Both the position numbers and the translations under genes were made by a program. Under the pieces are notes generated by a model. That model was not told where the DNA came from. It saw nothing but the letters and a program-made list of their open reading frames with translations, and searched no databases. A DNA stretch of 64,000 bases from Actinacidiphila acididurans (GTDB lineage: Bacteria; Actinomycetota; Actinomycetes; Streptomycetales; Streptomycetaceae), in contig NZ_JADKYB010000006.1 of NCBI RefSeq assembly GCF_016918855.1, positions 62,001-126,000 on the forward strand. The letters run 5' to 3'. The number at the start of each line of letters is the position of its first letter. Within the stretch, counting starts at the first letter, position 1. This document shows positions 17,024 through 26,459 of this stretch, piece by piece.

Positions 17024-17043
17024 AAACGTCGCACAGGTCGAGC

Positions 17044-17724
17044 TCAGCGCCCCTTGGGCATCCGCATCCCTCGCGGCATGGGCCCCTTCGGAATCGGCAT
17101 ATTGCTCATAAGATCGCCCAGCGCCTTGAGCCGGTCGTTCACTTCCGTCGTCTTCGGCCCGCTCAGCGTCCGCGGCAGCCGCAGCAGCGTGCTGCGGACC
17201 TTCTTCAGGGAGAGCTCGCCCTCCCCGTCACCCACGATGTAATCGTGCACCGGCACGTCGAACACGACGCGTGCGACCTTCCGCTTCTCGGCGGCCAGCA
17301 GCCCCTTGACCCGGTTGGGATTCCCCTCACCGATCAGGACGACGCCGGCCTTGCCGACCGCGCGGTGCACCACGTCCTGGCTCTTGTTCATCGCCACCGC
17401 GGGAGTGACGGTCCAGCCGCGGCCCACGTTCTGCAGGACCGCCGCCGCGGCACCCGGCTTCCCCTCGAGCTGGCCGAACGCGGCCCGCTCGGCGCGGCGC
17501 CCGAAGACGACCGCCATCGCCAGCGCGGCCAGCAGGATGCCCAGGATGCCGGCGTAGATCGGGTGCCCGATCACGAAGCCGAGGGCGAGGATGACACCGA
17601 AGGTGACGACTCCCACCCCCGCGATGACAAGCCCGATCCGCGGATCGGCCTGTCGGGTCATCTTGTAGGTCTGAACGATCTGCGACAGCCGCCCAGGGTT
17701 CTCGGATGGTTCCTTCCTCGCCAT
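17044..17724 (-). CDS. DUF4191 domain membrane protein
   Basis: 226 residues. After a charged N-terminus (MARKEPSENPGRLSQIVQTYKMTRQADPR) come two membrane helices (about 32-75) with a short loop, then a cytoplasmic domain containing QLEGKPGAAAAVLQNVGRGWTVTPAVAMNKSQDVVHR and GVVLIGEGNP, as in the actinobacterial DUF4191 family. It usually neighbours glnA/lipA in streptomycetes. Its role is unknown. ATG 17724 is chosen since the longer frame lacks homology. The C-terminus is rich in Met, Pro and Gly. Confidence 0.92.
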   Translation of the reverse strand: MARKEPSENPGRLSQIVQTYKMTRQADPRIGLVIAGVGVVTFGVILALGFVIGHPIYAGILGILLAALAMAVVFGRRAERAAFGQLEGKPGAAAAVLQNVGRGWTVTPAVAMNKSQDVVHRAVGKAGVVLIGEGNPNRVKGLLAAEKRKVARVVFDVPVHDYIVGDGEGELSLKKVRSTLLRLPRTLSGPKTTEVNDRLKALGDLMSNMPIPKGPMPRGMRMPKGR

Positions 17725-17818
17725 GCGCACAGGATACGTGGCCTGGCGGTCCACCGTCACGGTGACCGGGTGCGCGGCGGGCCGGAGGCGGAACGTTACG
17801 GCAACCGGGAAGGCGCGG

Positions 17819-18076
17819 TTACGACCCCGCGCCCGGGGTCAGCTCGGGCCCGTGGCCGGCCCGGACCAGCGCGGCCATCTCGTGCTCCGCCTCGCGGCGG
17901 TCCCGGGCGCGCTGCCGGTCGGCGACCACGGCGGCCCAGGCGTTGCGGCGGGCGGTCTGCTGGCCGGCGCGCAGCAGAAAGGATTCGACCGCGCGAAGCG
18001 CCCCGGTGACCGGCATGTGCGGGTACGGGTGGGCCGCGCGGAGCGGACGGGCGGTGCGGGCGGGCTCGGGTGACAT
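17819..18076 (-). CDS. Small conserved hypothetical protein
   Basis: 85 residues, mostly alpha-helical in appearance and basic: MSPEPARTARPLRAAHPYPHMP, then ALRAVESFLLRAGQQTARRNAWAAVVADRQRARDRREAEHEMAALV. AGGGGG precedes ATG 18076 and a well-formed promoter lies at 18153-18181. It is located where other streptomycetes have a small gene between lipA and the DUF4191 gene. No function can be assigned. Confidence 0.65.
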   Translation of the reverse strand: MSPEPARTARPLRAAHPYPHMPVTGALRAVESFLLRAGQQTARRNAWAAVVADRQRARDRREAEHEMAALVRAGHGPELTPGAGS

Positions 18077-18152
18077 GGCGCCCCCTTGATGTTCAGCGAA
18101 TGCTCAAAAGGCAGCGGAAATGGCTGTGTGCCGAAAGCAGTCTTGACACACG

Positions 18153-18181
18153 GTGTTACCAGTCGGTGACCAGTCGGTCAA
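18153..18181 (-). promoter_or_regulatory. Likely sigma-70-type promoter for the 85-residue protein
   Basis: On the minus strand TTGACC (18176-18181) is followed after 17 bp by TAACAC (18153-18158). The spacer holds two direct copies of the ten bases ACCGACTGGT on the minus strand (plus strand 18158-18167 and 18169-18178), which could be an operator. Confidence 0.5.
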
Positions 18182-18347
18182 TCTCACATGAAAGCGCCAC
18201 CCCGCAGAAGCGGCGGCGCCGCGCAGGACACGGCCGGCCGGACGAAATCGCCCGGCCGGCCGCACCCGTAACCGTCGCAAGGGACCGTCGCACGCAGCGG
18301 TCACCCGGCCGTCGTGGCCGGCTTCGGCAGCCGGCCCAACGGCTGTC

Positions 18348-19307
18348 TCAGCCCGCCGTGACCTGCTGCGCGCGGCGCTCCATGGCCTGCTGGAACAGCC
18401 GGCCGGCCCGGTAGGAGGAGCGGACCAGCGGCCCGGACATCACACCGGCGAAGCCGATCTGCTCGGCCTCCTCGCGCAGCTCCACGAACTCCGCGGGCTT
18501 CACCCACCGCTCCACCGGGTGGTGCCGCACGCTCGGCCGCAGGTACTGGGTGATGGTGATCAGCTCGCAGCCGGCCTCGTGCAGGTCCCGCAGCGCCTGG
18601 CTGATCTCGGCCCGCTCCTCGCCCATGCCCAGGATCAGGTTGGACTTGGTGACCAGCCCGGCCTCGCGGGCCCGGGTGATGACCTCGAGCGACCGCTCGT
18701 AGCGGAACGCCGGGCGGATCCGCTTGAAGATGCGCGGCACCGTCTCCACGTTGTGCGCCAGCACCTCGGGGCGGGCGCCGAAGACCTCGGCGAGCTGGGC
18801 GGGCTCGGCGTTGAAGTCGGGGATGAGCAGCTCGACCTTGGTACGCCCGTCGGCCCGGTCGGCGGTCATCGCGTGGATCTGCCGGACCGTTTCCGCGTAC
18901 AGCCAGGAACCGCCGTCGGGCAGGTCGTCGCGGGCGACACCGGTGATCGTGGCGTAGTTCAGGTCCATGGTGACCACGGACTCGCCGACCCGGCGCGGCT
19001 CGTCGCGGTCGAGCGCCTGCGGCTTGCCGGTGTCGATCTGGCAGAAGTCGCAGCGGCGGGTGCACTGGTCGCCGCCGATCAGGAAGGTCGCCTCGCGATC
19101 CTCCCAGCACTCGAAGATGTTGGGGCAGCCGGCTTCCTGACAGACGGTGTGCAGCCCCTCGCTCTTGACCAGCCCCAGCATCTGCGTGTACTCGGGGCCC
19201 ATCTTCGCCCGGGTCTTGATCCACTCGGGCTTGCGCTCGATGGGGGTCTGGCTGTTACGGACCTCCAGGCGCAGCATCTTGCGTCCGTCTGGCGCTACTG
19301 CGGACAC
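18348..19307 (-). CDS. lipA: Lipoyl synthase
   Basis: 319 residues. A radical-SAM enzyme that inserts two sulphurs into octanoyl groups bound to E2 and GcvH proteins. The N-terminal auxiliary cluster motif [12 protein letters not shown] and the radical-SAM motif CTRRCDFC are both present, and RSSYRAG near the C-terminus supplies the conserved serine of the auxiliary cluster. GTG 19307 has GGGAG upstream. It lies downstream of lipB on the same strand (179 bp gap). Its products are needed by the E2 subunit encoded at 32.0-33.9 kb. Confidence 0.98.
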   Translation of the reverse strand: MSAVAPDGRKMLRLEVRNSQTPIERKPEWIKTRAKMGPEYTQMLGLVKSEGLHTVCQEAGCPNIFECWEDREATFLIGGDQCTRRCDFCQIDTGKPQALDRDEPRRVGESVVTMDLNYATITGVARDDLPDGGSWLYAETVRQIHAMTADRADGRTKVELLIPDFNAEPAQLAEVFGARPEVLAHNVETVPRIFKRIRPAFRYERSLEVITRAREAGLVTKSNLILGMGEERAEISQALRDLHEAGCELITITQYLRPSVRHHPVERWVKPAEFVELREEAEQIGFAGVMSGPLVRSSYRAGRLFQQAMERRAQQVTAG

Positions 19308-19486
19308 GACCGGCTCCCTACGACTTCGATTCTTCGGCGAACCCCAGGGTACGCCCGTGATTCATATGGCCCAGCACCGGTTTTCACCGTGACCGTTTCA
19401 ACCGGCGGCCCCCGTGGGGCATTCCCGTCCGCGCTCCGGCCGGGGCGCGGACCGGGCCCGGGGGCCGTGGCGGCCCTGCGGCCGGC

Positions 19487-20266
19487 TCAGACCGCGCGGG
19501 GCAGCGGCACGGCGGTGGTCAGCACCGCGGTCAGGTGCTTCTCCACCACCGGCAGCACCTCGGCGACGGTGACCTCGCGGCCCAGCTCCGCCGAGAGCGA
19601 CGTGACACCCGCGTCCCGGATCCCGCACGGCACGATCCGGTCGAACCAGGTGTTGTCCGGGTTGCAGTTGAGCGAGAAGCCGTGCATGGTGACGCCCTTG
19701 GCGACCCGGATGCCGATCGCGGCGAGCTTGCGGTCCTCGCCCCGCTGGCCGGCGTTGGACGGCGCGTACTCCGGGCCGCTCAGCCGCGGGTCGAACTCCT
19801 CGTCGGCCAGCCGCGGGTCGAAGTCCAGGGTCAGCCCGGAGCCGCCCCGCCGCTCCACCGGGTCGCCCAGCACCCACACGCCGGACCGGCCCTCGACCCG
19901 GGTGGTCTCCAGGCCGAAGTCCGCGCACACCCGGATCAGCGCGTCCTCCAGCCGCCGTACGTGCGCCACCACGTCCACCGGCCGCGGCAGCTTCAGGATC
20001 GGGTAGCCCACCAGCTGCCCCGGGCCGTGCCAGGTGATCTTGCCGCCCCGGTCCACGTCGATCACCGGAGTGCCGTCCAGCGGCCGCTCGCTGTCCACCG
20101 TCCGGCGCCCCGCGGTGTACACCGGCGGGTGCTCCAGCAGCAGACAGGTGTCGGGCACCTCGTCGGTGAACCGCGCCGCATGCACCCTGCGCTGCTCCTG
20201 CCAGGCCTCCTGGTATTCGACGGCATCGGCCCCGAACCCCAGGTGCACGAAGTGCAGATCACTCAC
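19487..20266 (-). CDS. lipB: Lipoyl (octanoyl) transferase
   Basis: 259 residues. Transfers octanoyl from ACP to the lipoyl lysine of target proteins. Family motifs are [19 protein letters not shown], the [21 protein letters not shown] segment with the catalytic Lys, and [16 protein letters not shown] with the active-site Cys. An additional charged insert ([19 protein letters not shown], about 140-180) is common in streptomycete LipB. GTG 20266 has GGAGGAG upstream. It is divergent from the NsdA-like regulator. Confidence 0.97.
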   Translation of the reverse strand: MSDLHFVHLGFGADAVEYQEAWQEQRRVHAARFTDEVPDTCLLLEHPPVYTAGRRTVDSERPLDGTPVIDVDRGGKITWHGPGQLVGYPILKLPRPVDVVAHVRRLEDALIRVCADFGLETTRVEGRSGVWVLGDPVERRGGSGLTLDFDPRLADEEFDPRLSGPEYAPSNAGQRGEDRKLAAIGIRVAKGVTMHGFSLNCNPDNTWFDRIVPCGIRDAGVTSLSAELGREVTVAEVLPVVEKHLTAVLTTAVPLPRAV

Positions 20267-20518
20267 GACGACTCCTCCGCAGTCCCGCGCGCCCGATGAA
20301 TGTGCGCCTCAATCACTGTACGGCGGCACACGCGCGCGCCCACCGGGGGCTGTGGACAACCTGATCCGGGCTGCCGGCGCGGACGGTCGACCACCTGCCC
20401 CGACCTGAGTCGGTTGTAGCCCATTCAGGCGAATATACGGCTCTTACGGTGAGCTTCTCGGCACGGAAAGTTACATTCACGGCCATCACACCCCCACGAG
20501 GAAGTGGCCGTACCGCCG

Positions 20519-22072
20519 ATGACGGACCGTTCCATGCCGCACACCCCGGACCGCACCGACCTGCCGCCGGGCGCCGAACTGCCGCGCGGGCGCCCCGCAG
20601 ACCCGGACCGCGCCTCCCGCACCGCCACCCGGCCCAACAGCCGGCTCGCCTCGCTGATCGCCGAGGCCGGCTTCTCCAACGCCGGGCTCGCCCGCCGCGT
20701 CGACCAGCTCGGCATGGAACACGGCTTGGACCTGCGGTACGACAAGACGTCGGTGACCCGCTGGCTGCGCGGGCAGCAGCCGCGCGGCACCACCCCCGCG
20801 CTGATCGCCGAGGTGTTCACCCAGCGGCTCGGCCGCCGCCTTTCCGCCCGCGACCTGGGCCTGGACGACTGCGCCCCGGTCTACGCCGGCCTGGAATACG
20901 CGGCCTCCCCCGAAGAGGCCGTGGACATCGTCAGCGGACTGTGGCGCAAGGACACCGGCCACCAGGCGGAGCTGCGGAAGATCGCGTTCACCCCCGCCGG
21001 GCTGGTCGTGCCCAGCCGCGACTGGCTGATCGGGCGCGCCGACGACACCGTGGCCCGTACGCCGGCCGACACCGCGCCCAGGGTGCCCGCCCAGAGCCGC
21101 GGCGCCATGGCGGCCGACGCCGAGACCGTGCCCGTCTCCCCGCCCGGCCGGGCCACCGGATCGCGGCTGCGGGTCGGCGCCGGGGACGTGGCCGCCGTCC
21201 GCGCCGTCGGCGACCTCTTCCGCAGCCTGGACCACGCCTTCGGCGGCGGCCACGCCCGCCAGGCCCTGGTCCGCTACCTGGAGTACGAGGCGGAGCCCAT
21301 GCTGCGCGGCGACTACGGCGAGGCGGTCGGCCGCCGCCTGTTCGCGGCCGTCGCCGAACTCACCCGGCTCGCCGGCTGGACCTCGTACGACATCGGGGCG
21401 CACGGGCTCGCCCAGCGCTATTACGTCCAGGCACTGCGGCTCGCCCAGGCCGCCGGGGACCGGGTCCACGGCAGCTATGTGCTGGTCACCATGAGCCGCC
21501 AGGCCGTCTACCTCGGGCACGGCCGCGAGGCGGTCCAGCTCGCCCGGGTCGCCCAGCAGGGCGTCGGCAGCGCCGCCCCCGCCGTGGTCCAGGCGCTGCT
21601 GCACGCCGCGGAGGCGCGCGGCCACGGACTGATCGGCGAATCCCGCGCCTGCGCCACCGCCCTGGCCCGCTCCGAACGCGCCCTGTCCGCCGCCCGCCCC
21701 GGCGACGAGGTGCCCACCTGGGCCCGCTTCTTCGACGAGGCCCAACTCGCCGACGAGTTCGCGCACTGCCACCGCGACCTCCAGCAGTACCGGGCCGCCG
21801 CCCAGCACGCCGAGCGCTGCCTGCAATTACGCCCCGCCGCGTACGTCCGCAGCCGCCTGTTCTGCCGTACGGTCCTGGCCACCGCCCGGCTCGGCCTCGG
21901 CGAACTCGACGCCGCCTGCGCGCACGGCATCGACGTCGCCCAGCAGGCCGCCGAGATGCGGTCGGTGCGCGCCGCGGAGTACGTACGCGACTTCGGGCGG
22001 CGGCTGGAACCCTTCCGCGACGCCGCAGCGGCCCGCGTCTTCCAGGAACGCTGCGCCGCCCTGCCCCGCTGA
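20519..22072 (+). CDS. NsdA-like regulatory protein (TTA codon-containing)
   Basis: 517 residues. After a Pro-rich head, residues about 40-115 hold a putative HTH-like region (NSRLASLIAEAGFSNAGLARRVDQLG, SVTRWLRGQQPRGTTP). The rest is helical with TPR-like repeats (HARQALVRYLEYEAEPMLRG, LAQRYYVQALRLAQAAGD, AAQHAERCLQL). This layout is that of NsdA-type regulators of differentiation and antibiotic production. An in-frame TTA at 21827-21829 should make translation depend on the bldA tRNA. The start is uncertain: GTG 20504, ATG 20519 and ATG 20534 are all possible; GAGGAA at 20498-20503 fits 20519 only loosely. Confidence 0.8.
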   Translation: MTDRSMPHTPDRTDLPPGAELPRGRPADPDRASRTATRPNSRLASLIAEAGFSNAGLARRVDQLGMEHGLDLRYDKTSVTRWLRGQQPRGTTPALIAEVFTQRLGRRLSARDLGLDDCAPVYAGLEYAASPEEAVDIVSGLWRKDTGHQAELRKIAFTPAGLVVPSRDWLIGRADDTVARTPADTAPRVPAQSRGAMAADAETVPVSPPGRATGSRLRVGAGDVAAVRAVGDLFRSLDHAFGGGHARQALVRYLEYEAEPMLRGDYGEAVGRRLFAAVAELTRLAGWTSYDIGAHGLAQRYYVQALRLAQAAGDRVHGSYVLVTMSRQAVYLGHGREAVQLARVAQQGVGSAAPAVVQALLHAAEARGHGLIGESRACATALARSERALSAARPGDEVPTWARFFDEAQLADEFAHCHRDLQQYRAAAQHAERCLQLRPAAYVRSRLFCRTVLATARLGLGELDAACAHGIDVAQQAAEMRSVRAAEYVRDFGRRLEPFRDAAAARVFQERCAALPR

Positions 22073-22087
22073 GGAGGATCGGAGGGA

Positions 22088-23488
22088 TCAGTCCAGCCCG
22101 GCCGCGGCGGTGGCCAGCGCCATGGCCACCCGCGTGACGTCCGCGCGCGTCGTGCGCCAGTTGGAGAAGGCGGCCCGCAGCGCGGGCACCCCCGCGTACA
22201 CCGTGGGGGTCAGGAACGCCTCGCCCGAATCGGTGACCGCCGCGCGCAGGGCGGCCAGCCGCTCCGGCGTCGGGTCGTCGGCAAGGGTGAAGCAGACGAC
22301 ATTGAGGCGGGCCGGGGCCAGCAGACGGAAGGCGGAACCCGCGGCAATGGTGTCGGCCAGGGCGGCGGCGCACTCGGCGTTGCGGACGACGATCTCTCCG
22401 TGGCCCGCGGCGCCGTACGCGGCCAGCGTCAGCCAGGCCGGCAGGGCGCGCAGCCGGCGGGAGTTCTCCGGCGTCAGGTGCAGGAAATCCGGATCGGCGG
22501 GGGAGGGGGCGCCCAGGTACGGCGACTCGTTGTGGAACACCGCCGTCTGCAGATCGCGGCGGCGGGTGAACTGCACGGCCGCGTCATAGGGCACGTTCAG
22601 CCACTTGTGCAGGTCCACGCAGACGGAGTCGGCCAGGTCCAGCCCGTCCGTCAGGTGCGCGTGCGCCGGGGAGAGCGCGGCGAATGCGCCGAACGCGGCG
22701 TCCACGTGCAGCCAGAACGGGAACCGGTCGCGCAGTGCCGCCACCGCCCGCAGGTCGTCGAAGTCGACGGTGTTCACCGTGCCCGCGTTCGCCACCACGA
22801 TGGCCGGCGCGCCGTCCAGCTCCGCCAGGGCGGCGGCCAGCGCCTCGACGTCGACCGCCTCCCGGCCCGGCAGTGTCGCCACCGTACGCAGCGCCGTACG
22901 GCCCAGGCCCAGCACCGACAGCGCCTTCCCGACACTGGAGTGCGGGGTGCCGGACAGCACGGTCACCCGGCCCAGGGCGGCCAGACCCGCGGCCGACACC
23001 TGTACTCCGCGTTGTTCGCCCACCCATTCCCGGGCGATCGCCAGGCCCACCGTGTTCGACATGGTGGCGCCGCTGACGAACGCCCCGCCGTGGTCCTCGC
23101 TCAGGCCCACCAGCTCGCGCAGGTAGCGGACCGTTTCCTTCTCCAGATCGGAGGCCGACGAGTCGCCGGCGGACGAGACGTTCTGGTCGTACGCCGCCGT
23201 CAGCCAGTCGCCCGCGATCCCCGCGGGGGTGGCGCCGCCGGTCACGAACCCCAGGTAGCGGGGGCCCGCGCTCGCGGAGAGGCCCGGCTCCCAGCGGCGG
23301 GCGAGCTCGGCCAGTGCCTTCTCCAGGCCCAGCCCCGCCTGCGGCAGTCCCTGGCCCTCTCCGGGCGGGGCGGTCCGGTGGGCGACCGGGCGCTCGGCCA
23401 AGTCGGCCAGGAAGCGTACGGCCTGATCCGTCGTCAGGCCGAGCAGGTCGGGAAGGTGTTCGAGGTCGCGGGCCAGCAGCTCGTGCAT
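22088..23488 (-). CDS. PLP-dependent group II amino acid decarboxylase
   Basis: 466 residues, aromatic-amino-acid/glutamate decarboxylase fold. Lys295 in SVCVDLHKWLNVPYD is the PLP-binding lysine. Other family marks are the GGATPAGIAGDWL region, SGATMSNTVGLAIARE, TPHSSVGKAL, NAGTVNTVDFDDL and HVDAAFGAFA. It would decarboxylate an amino acid to an amine, but the sequence does not fix the substrate. It starts at ATG 23488 and is preceded by the separately terminated FAD oxidoreductase gene. Confidence 0.92.
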   Translation of the reverse strand: MHELLARDLEHLPDLLGLTTDQAVRFLADLAERPVAHRTAPPGEGQGLPQAGLGLEKALAELARRWEPGLSASAGPRYLGFVTGGATPAGIAGDWLTAAYDQNVSSAGDSSASDLEKETVRYLRELVGLSEDHGGAFVSGATMSNTVGLAIAREWVGEQRGVQVSAAGLAALGRVTVLSGTPHSSVGKALSVLGLGRTALRTVATLPGREAVDVEALAAALAELDGAPAIVVANAGTVNTVDFDDLRAVAALRDRFPFWLHVDAAFGAFAALSPAHAHLTDGLDLADSVCVDLHKWLNVPYDAAVQFTRRRDLQTAVFHNESPYLGAPSPADPDFLHLTPENSRRLRALPAWLTLAAYGAAGHGEIVVRNAECAAALADTIAAGSAFRLLAPARLNVVCFTLADDPTPERLAALRAAVTDSGEAFLTPTVYAGVPALRAAFSNWRTTRADVTRVAMALATAAAGLD

Positions 23489-23650
23489 GTGCGCAGCCCA
23501 TCACGGGGGTGCCGGAATGTCTCGGGCCACTTTGTTCGGCGTGGCCTTTTCCGGGCTCGGGCCCGGTTTTCGGAGGTGTGGCTCGCTCCCCTCGCGCGGT
23601 GGCGTTCTCCTGGGGCGCCCGGAAGCCGCGCGATCGCGGTGCGGGCCGCG

Positions 23651-23695
23651 TCGAGGGGCACCCAGGCTCCGGGGTCGGGCCGGGGTGCCCCTCGA
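23651..23695 (-). terminator. Terminator hairpin after the FAD oxidoreductase gene
   Basis: TCGAGGGGCACCC (23651-23663) pairs perfectly with GGGTGCCCCTCGA (23683-23695), giving a 13-bp stem just past the stop at 23721. The arms resemble those at 16986-17023. Confidence 0.75.
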
Positions 23696-23720
23696 AACAG
23701 ATCGGGGTGCCCTCGTGCGA

Positions 23721-25034
23721 TCAGACGGCGGCTTCGGCCGGGGTCGGAGCGGGGTCGGGGGCCGGGCGGGTCGGGGGACGACGGAGGGCGAGGTCGTGGG
23801 CGGCGGCCCGGGCGGCGCGGCGGCCGGAGAGGAGGGCGCCCTGGACGGTGCTGGTGGTGCGGTGGTCGCCGCAGACGTAGAGGCCGGTGAGGAGGCGGAC
23901 CGGCCGGCGCAGGTCGTGGGGGACCGGCATGGCCGGGACGGCGTCGGGGTCGGTGCGCACGGCGAGCAGTTCCCAGGAACCGGTGGAGGTCCCGTACAAC
24001 TCGGCCAGGTGGTCGCGGACCGCCTTGTCGGCGTCGCCCTCCGGGGGCGGCCCGAGCAGGACGGAGGTGACCAGGGCCCGTCCGGCCGGGGCGCGGGTCG
24101 GGTCGATCGCGCTGGCCGGGAAGGTGTGGGAGACCGGCCCGCCGCGGTCGGCGTCGAGTACGAGCACGGGTTCGCGCAGCGGTGGTTCCGGGGCCGCGTG
24201 GTGGACCACCGTCACCTGGTGGAAGGCGGGCACCCGCAGACCCGGCAGCAGCGCGCCGGCCGAGCGCGCGTCGGTGGCCACCACCACACCGCGGCAGGCC
24301 AGTTCGTCGCCGTCCTCGGTACGGACCGCGCTGACCTCGACGTGCGTGGCCCGCACGCCGAGCCGTACGGTGCCCGGCGGCAGCGCGGCCGCCAGCCGTT
24401 CGGGCAGCAGCGCGGCGCCCGAGACCGGCAGGCACACCCGGCCCCGGGCCCAGCCGTGCAGCACCAGGTCGGCGACCCTGCTGGACGTGTTCAGATCCGG
24501 GTCGCACAGCAGCGCGGCCAGCAACGGCCGCAGGTAGGCGTCGGCGGTCCGGGGGGCGAGGCCGCGCGCGGCCAGCGCGTGCGCCGCGGTGGTCTCGGCG
24601 CGGGCGGCGAGCCGGGCCGGCGGGGTTGCCGCCAGCCGGCCCAGGGCCGACGCGAGCCGGGCCTTGTCGAGAGTGGAGCCGAGCGGGCCGAAGCCCGGGC
24701 GCAGGGCGAGCGGCCGGCCGACCCGGTGACTGCGCCCGGCGGCCCGTACCAGCGCGCCGGGTGCCAGCGGGGCCAGCCGCAGCCCGTGCAGCCCAGGCGT
24801 GCGGGCCAGCTCGGGGTAGGCGGAGTTGATCAGGTGCGAGCCGCGGTCGAGCCGGAAACCGTCCACCGTGTCCGTGGTCATCCGGCCGCCGACGCGGTCG
24901 GCGGCCTCCAGGACGGTGACGGTGAGGCCCGCGGCGATCAGATGGTGAGCCGCGGACAGACCGGCGAGTCCCGCGCCGATCACGACCACGTCCGCGGCTG
25001 CCGGCCCAGAGCGCCGGCGAGCAGGTGAGAGCAC
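23721..25034 (-). CDS. FAD-dependent amine oxidase/phytoene desaturase-like oxidoreductase
   Basis: 437 residues. The N-terminal dinucleotide-binding fold is ADVVVIGAGLAGLSAAHHLIAAGLTVTVLEAADRVGGRMTTD. Near the C-terminus, GLYVCGDHRTTSTVQGALLSGRRAA closes the FAD site, as in phytoene desaturase and protoporphyrinogen/amine oxidase relatives. No signal peptide. The substrate is unknown; no carotenoid genes are beside it. A GTG at 25034 has GGGAGGGG upstream. The C-terminus is a Pro-rich tail. Confidence 0.9.
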   Translation of the reverse strand: MLSPARRRSGPAAADVVVIGAGLAGLSAAHHLIAAGLTVTVLEAADRVGGRMTTDTVDGFRLDRGSHLINSAYPELARTPGLHGLRLAPLAPGALVRAAGRSHRVGRPLALRPGFGPLGSTLDKARLASALGRLAATPPARLAARAETTAAHALAARGLAPRTADAYLRPLLAALLCDPDLNTSSRVADLVLHGWARGRVCLPVSGAALLPERLAAALPPGTVRLGVRATHVEVSAVRTEDGDELACRGVVVATDARSAGALLPGLRVPAFHQVTVVHHAAPEPPLREPVLVLDADRGGPVSHTFPASAIDPTRAPAGRALVTSVLLGPPPEGDADKAVRDHLAELYGTSTGSWELLAVRTDPDAVPAMPVPHDLRRPVRLLTGLYVCGDHRTTSTVQGALLSGRRAARAAAHDLALRRPPTRPAPDPAPTPAEAAV

Positions 25035-25430
25035 GATGCCCCTCCCTCGGGTCCGTTCCCCGCGGTATGGGCATGCCCTTGTCAGGGGTACGTCACGCCC
25101 GCCGGATCACCCGGGTTCGCCCCGGCTTGGGCTTGCACACGGGGCCGCCTGGCGCCACGCGGTTCGCCGGGGGTACCCCTGGGCCCGCTTGGCGGCGGGC
25201 GGTTCGCCGGGAGCCCCCCGCCGGGGCGCGGGGCTGTGGTTGATATGCGGCTGGCGCCGCGTGGGCGCGACCAGCCCTCCCCCAGAGCCTTCGGCCTGGG
25301 GGTACCCCCACCGGGCCGCGGGTCGTCACCGGCCCGAAGGGGCTGTTGCTGCCGTCTCCGGACCACCGGCCGTCACTGGCCGAGCGCGCAGTTCCCCGCG
25401 CCCCTGACTACTCCCGGCGAACCGCCCGCC
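25035..25430. repeat. Gene-free region carrying composite repeat copy C
   Basis: No gene is supported here. Positions 25222-25270 match copy B (16903-16951), and 25310-25404 match the core of copy A (3332-3430) at over 90% by eye, including TCGTCACCG, CTGCCGTCTCCGGACCACC and GCGCAGTTCCCCGCGCCCCTG. Between them CCCCCAG (25280-25286) and CTGGGGG (25296-25302) form a hairpin. GGCGGTTCGCCGGGAG flanks the left side and CTCCCGGCGAACCGCC the right, an inverted pair also seen at copy A. Confidence 0.85.
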
Positions 25431-26399
25431 TCAGTGCTCGTCCTCTTCCGGCCCGGCCTCCGAAGGGGGCCAGCCCTTGCCGCCCGGCCCGGGCAGGGCG
25501 GGGTCGAGGGCGGCGGAGATGGCCTCGTCGATGTGCGGGAAGGAAAAGGCGAAGCCGGAGTCGAGGAGCCGCCGGGGGCGAACCCGCTGGCTGGAGAGGA
25601 CGTCGCCGGCGAATTCGCCGAGGGCGAGGCGGAGGACGGGGGCGGGGACGGCGGCGAGGGTGGGGCGATGCAGGGCCCTGCCCATGGCGGCGGTGATCTC
25701 GCGGTTGGTGAGGGGCTCGGGCGCGGTGAGGTTGACCGGGCCGGACAGGGACTCGGTGGTGATCGCGTGGCGGATGGCGGCGATCTCGTCCCGCAGCGCG
25801 ATGAAGCTCCAGAACTGGCGGCCGCTCCCCAGGCGGCCGCCGAGGCCGGCCCGGAAGATCGGGAAGAGGGGGGCCCAGGCGCCCCCGCTGCGGGCGACCA
25901 CCAGGCCGGTACGGGTGTGCACGGTACGGATGCCGGCCGCCCGGGCCGGATCGGCCGCGGCCTCCCAGTCCCGTACGAGATCGGCCAGGAAACCCGTCCC
26001 CTTGGGGCTGTCCTCGTCCACCCAGGCGTCGCCGGTGTCGCCGTAGTAGCCGATGGCGCTGCCGCACACCAGCACGCGGGGCCGCGGGTCCAGGGCGGCC
26101 GCCGCGCGGGCGATCGCGGCCGTGCCGAGTACGCGGCTGTCCCGGAGCACCTTCTTGCGCGCCTCGGTCCAGCGCCGCTGCCCGACGCCCGCGCCGGCGA
26201 GGTGGACCACCGCCTCGCACCCGGCCAGGCCGGTGGTGTCCACGGTGCCCGCCATGGGGTCCCAGCGGACCTCGGCGGGCGTGCGGGGCTCGCGCCGGAC
26301 CAGGTGGACGACCTCGTGGCCGTCGGCCGCCAGCGAGGCGGTCAGGGCGGAGCCGATCAGCCCGGAGGCGCCGGAGACTGCGATGCGCATGGTCACCAT
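25431..26399 (-). CDS. TIGR01777 family protein (SDR-like, DUF1731)
   Basis: 322 residues. An extended-SDR Rossmann fold (RIAVSGASGLIGSALTASLAADGHEVVHLVRR) with a YYGDTGD motif (CGSAIGYYGD), FLADLVRDWE and RTGLVV, followed by the C-terminal DUF1731 region (VPAPVLRLALGEFAGDVLSSQRVRPRRLLDSGFAF). This is the nucleoside-diphosphate-sugar epimerase-like family related to YfcH and cell-division-linked proteins; the catalytic role is unproved. Start ATG 26399 or 26390 are both possible. The tail is acidic. Confidence 0.92.
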   Translation of the reverse strand: MVTMRIAVSGASGLIGSALTASLAADGHEVVHLVRREPRTPAEVRWDPMAGTVDTTGLAGCEAVVHLAGAGVGQRRWTEARKKVLRDSRVLGTAAIARAAAALDPRPRVLVCGSAIGYYGDTGDAWVDEDSPKGTGFLADLVRDWEAAADPARAAGIRTVHTRTGLVVARSGGAWAPLFPIFRAGLGGRLGSGRQFWSFIALRDEIAAIRHAITTESLSGPVNLTAPEPLTNREITAAMGRALHRPTLAAVPAPVLRLALGEFAGDVLSSQRVRPRRLLDSGFAFSFPHIDEAISAALDPALPGPGGKGWPPSEAGPEEDEH

Positions 26400-26459
26400 T
26401 GTGCCCGCCGCCGATCACCGGGCGACCCGGGGGAACGGCCCGCGGCCGGGCAAGGGGCG

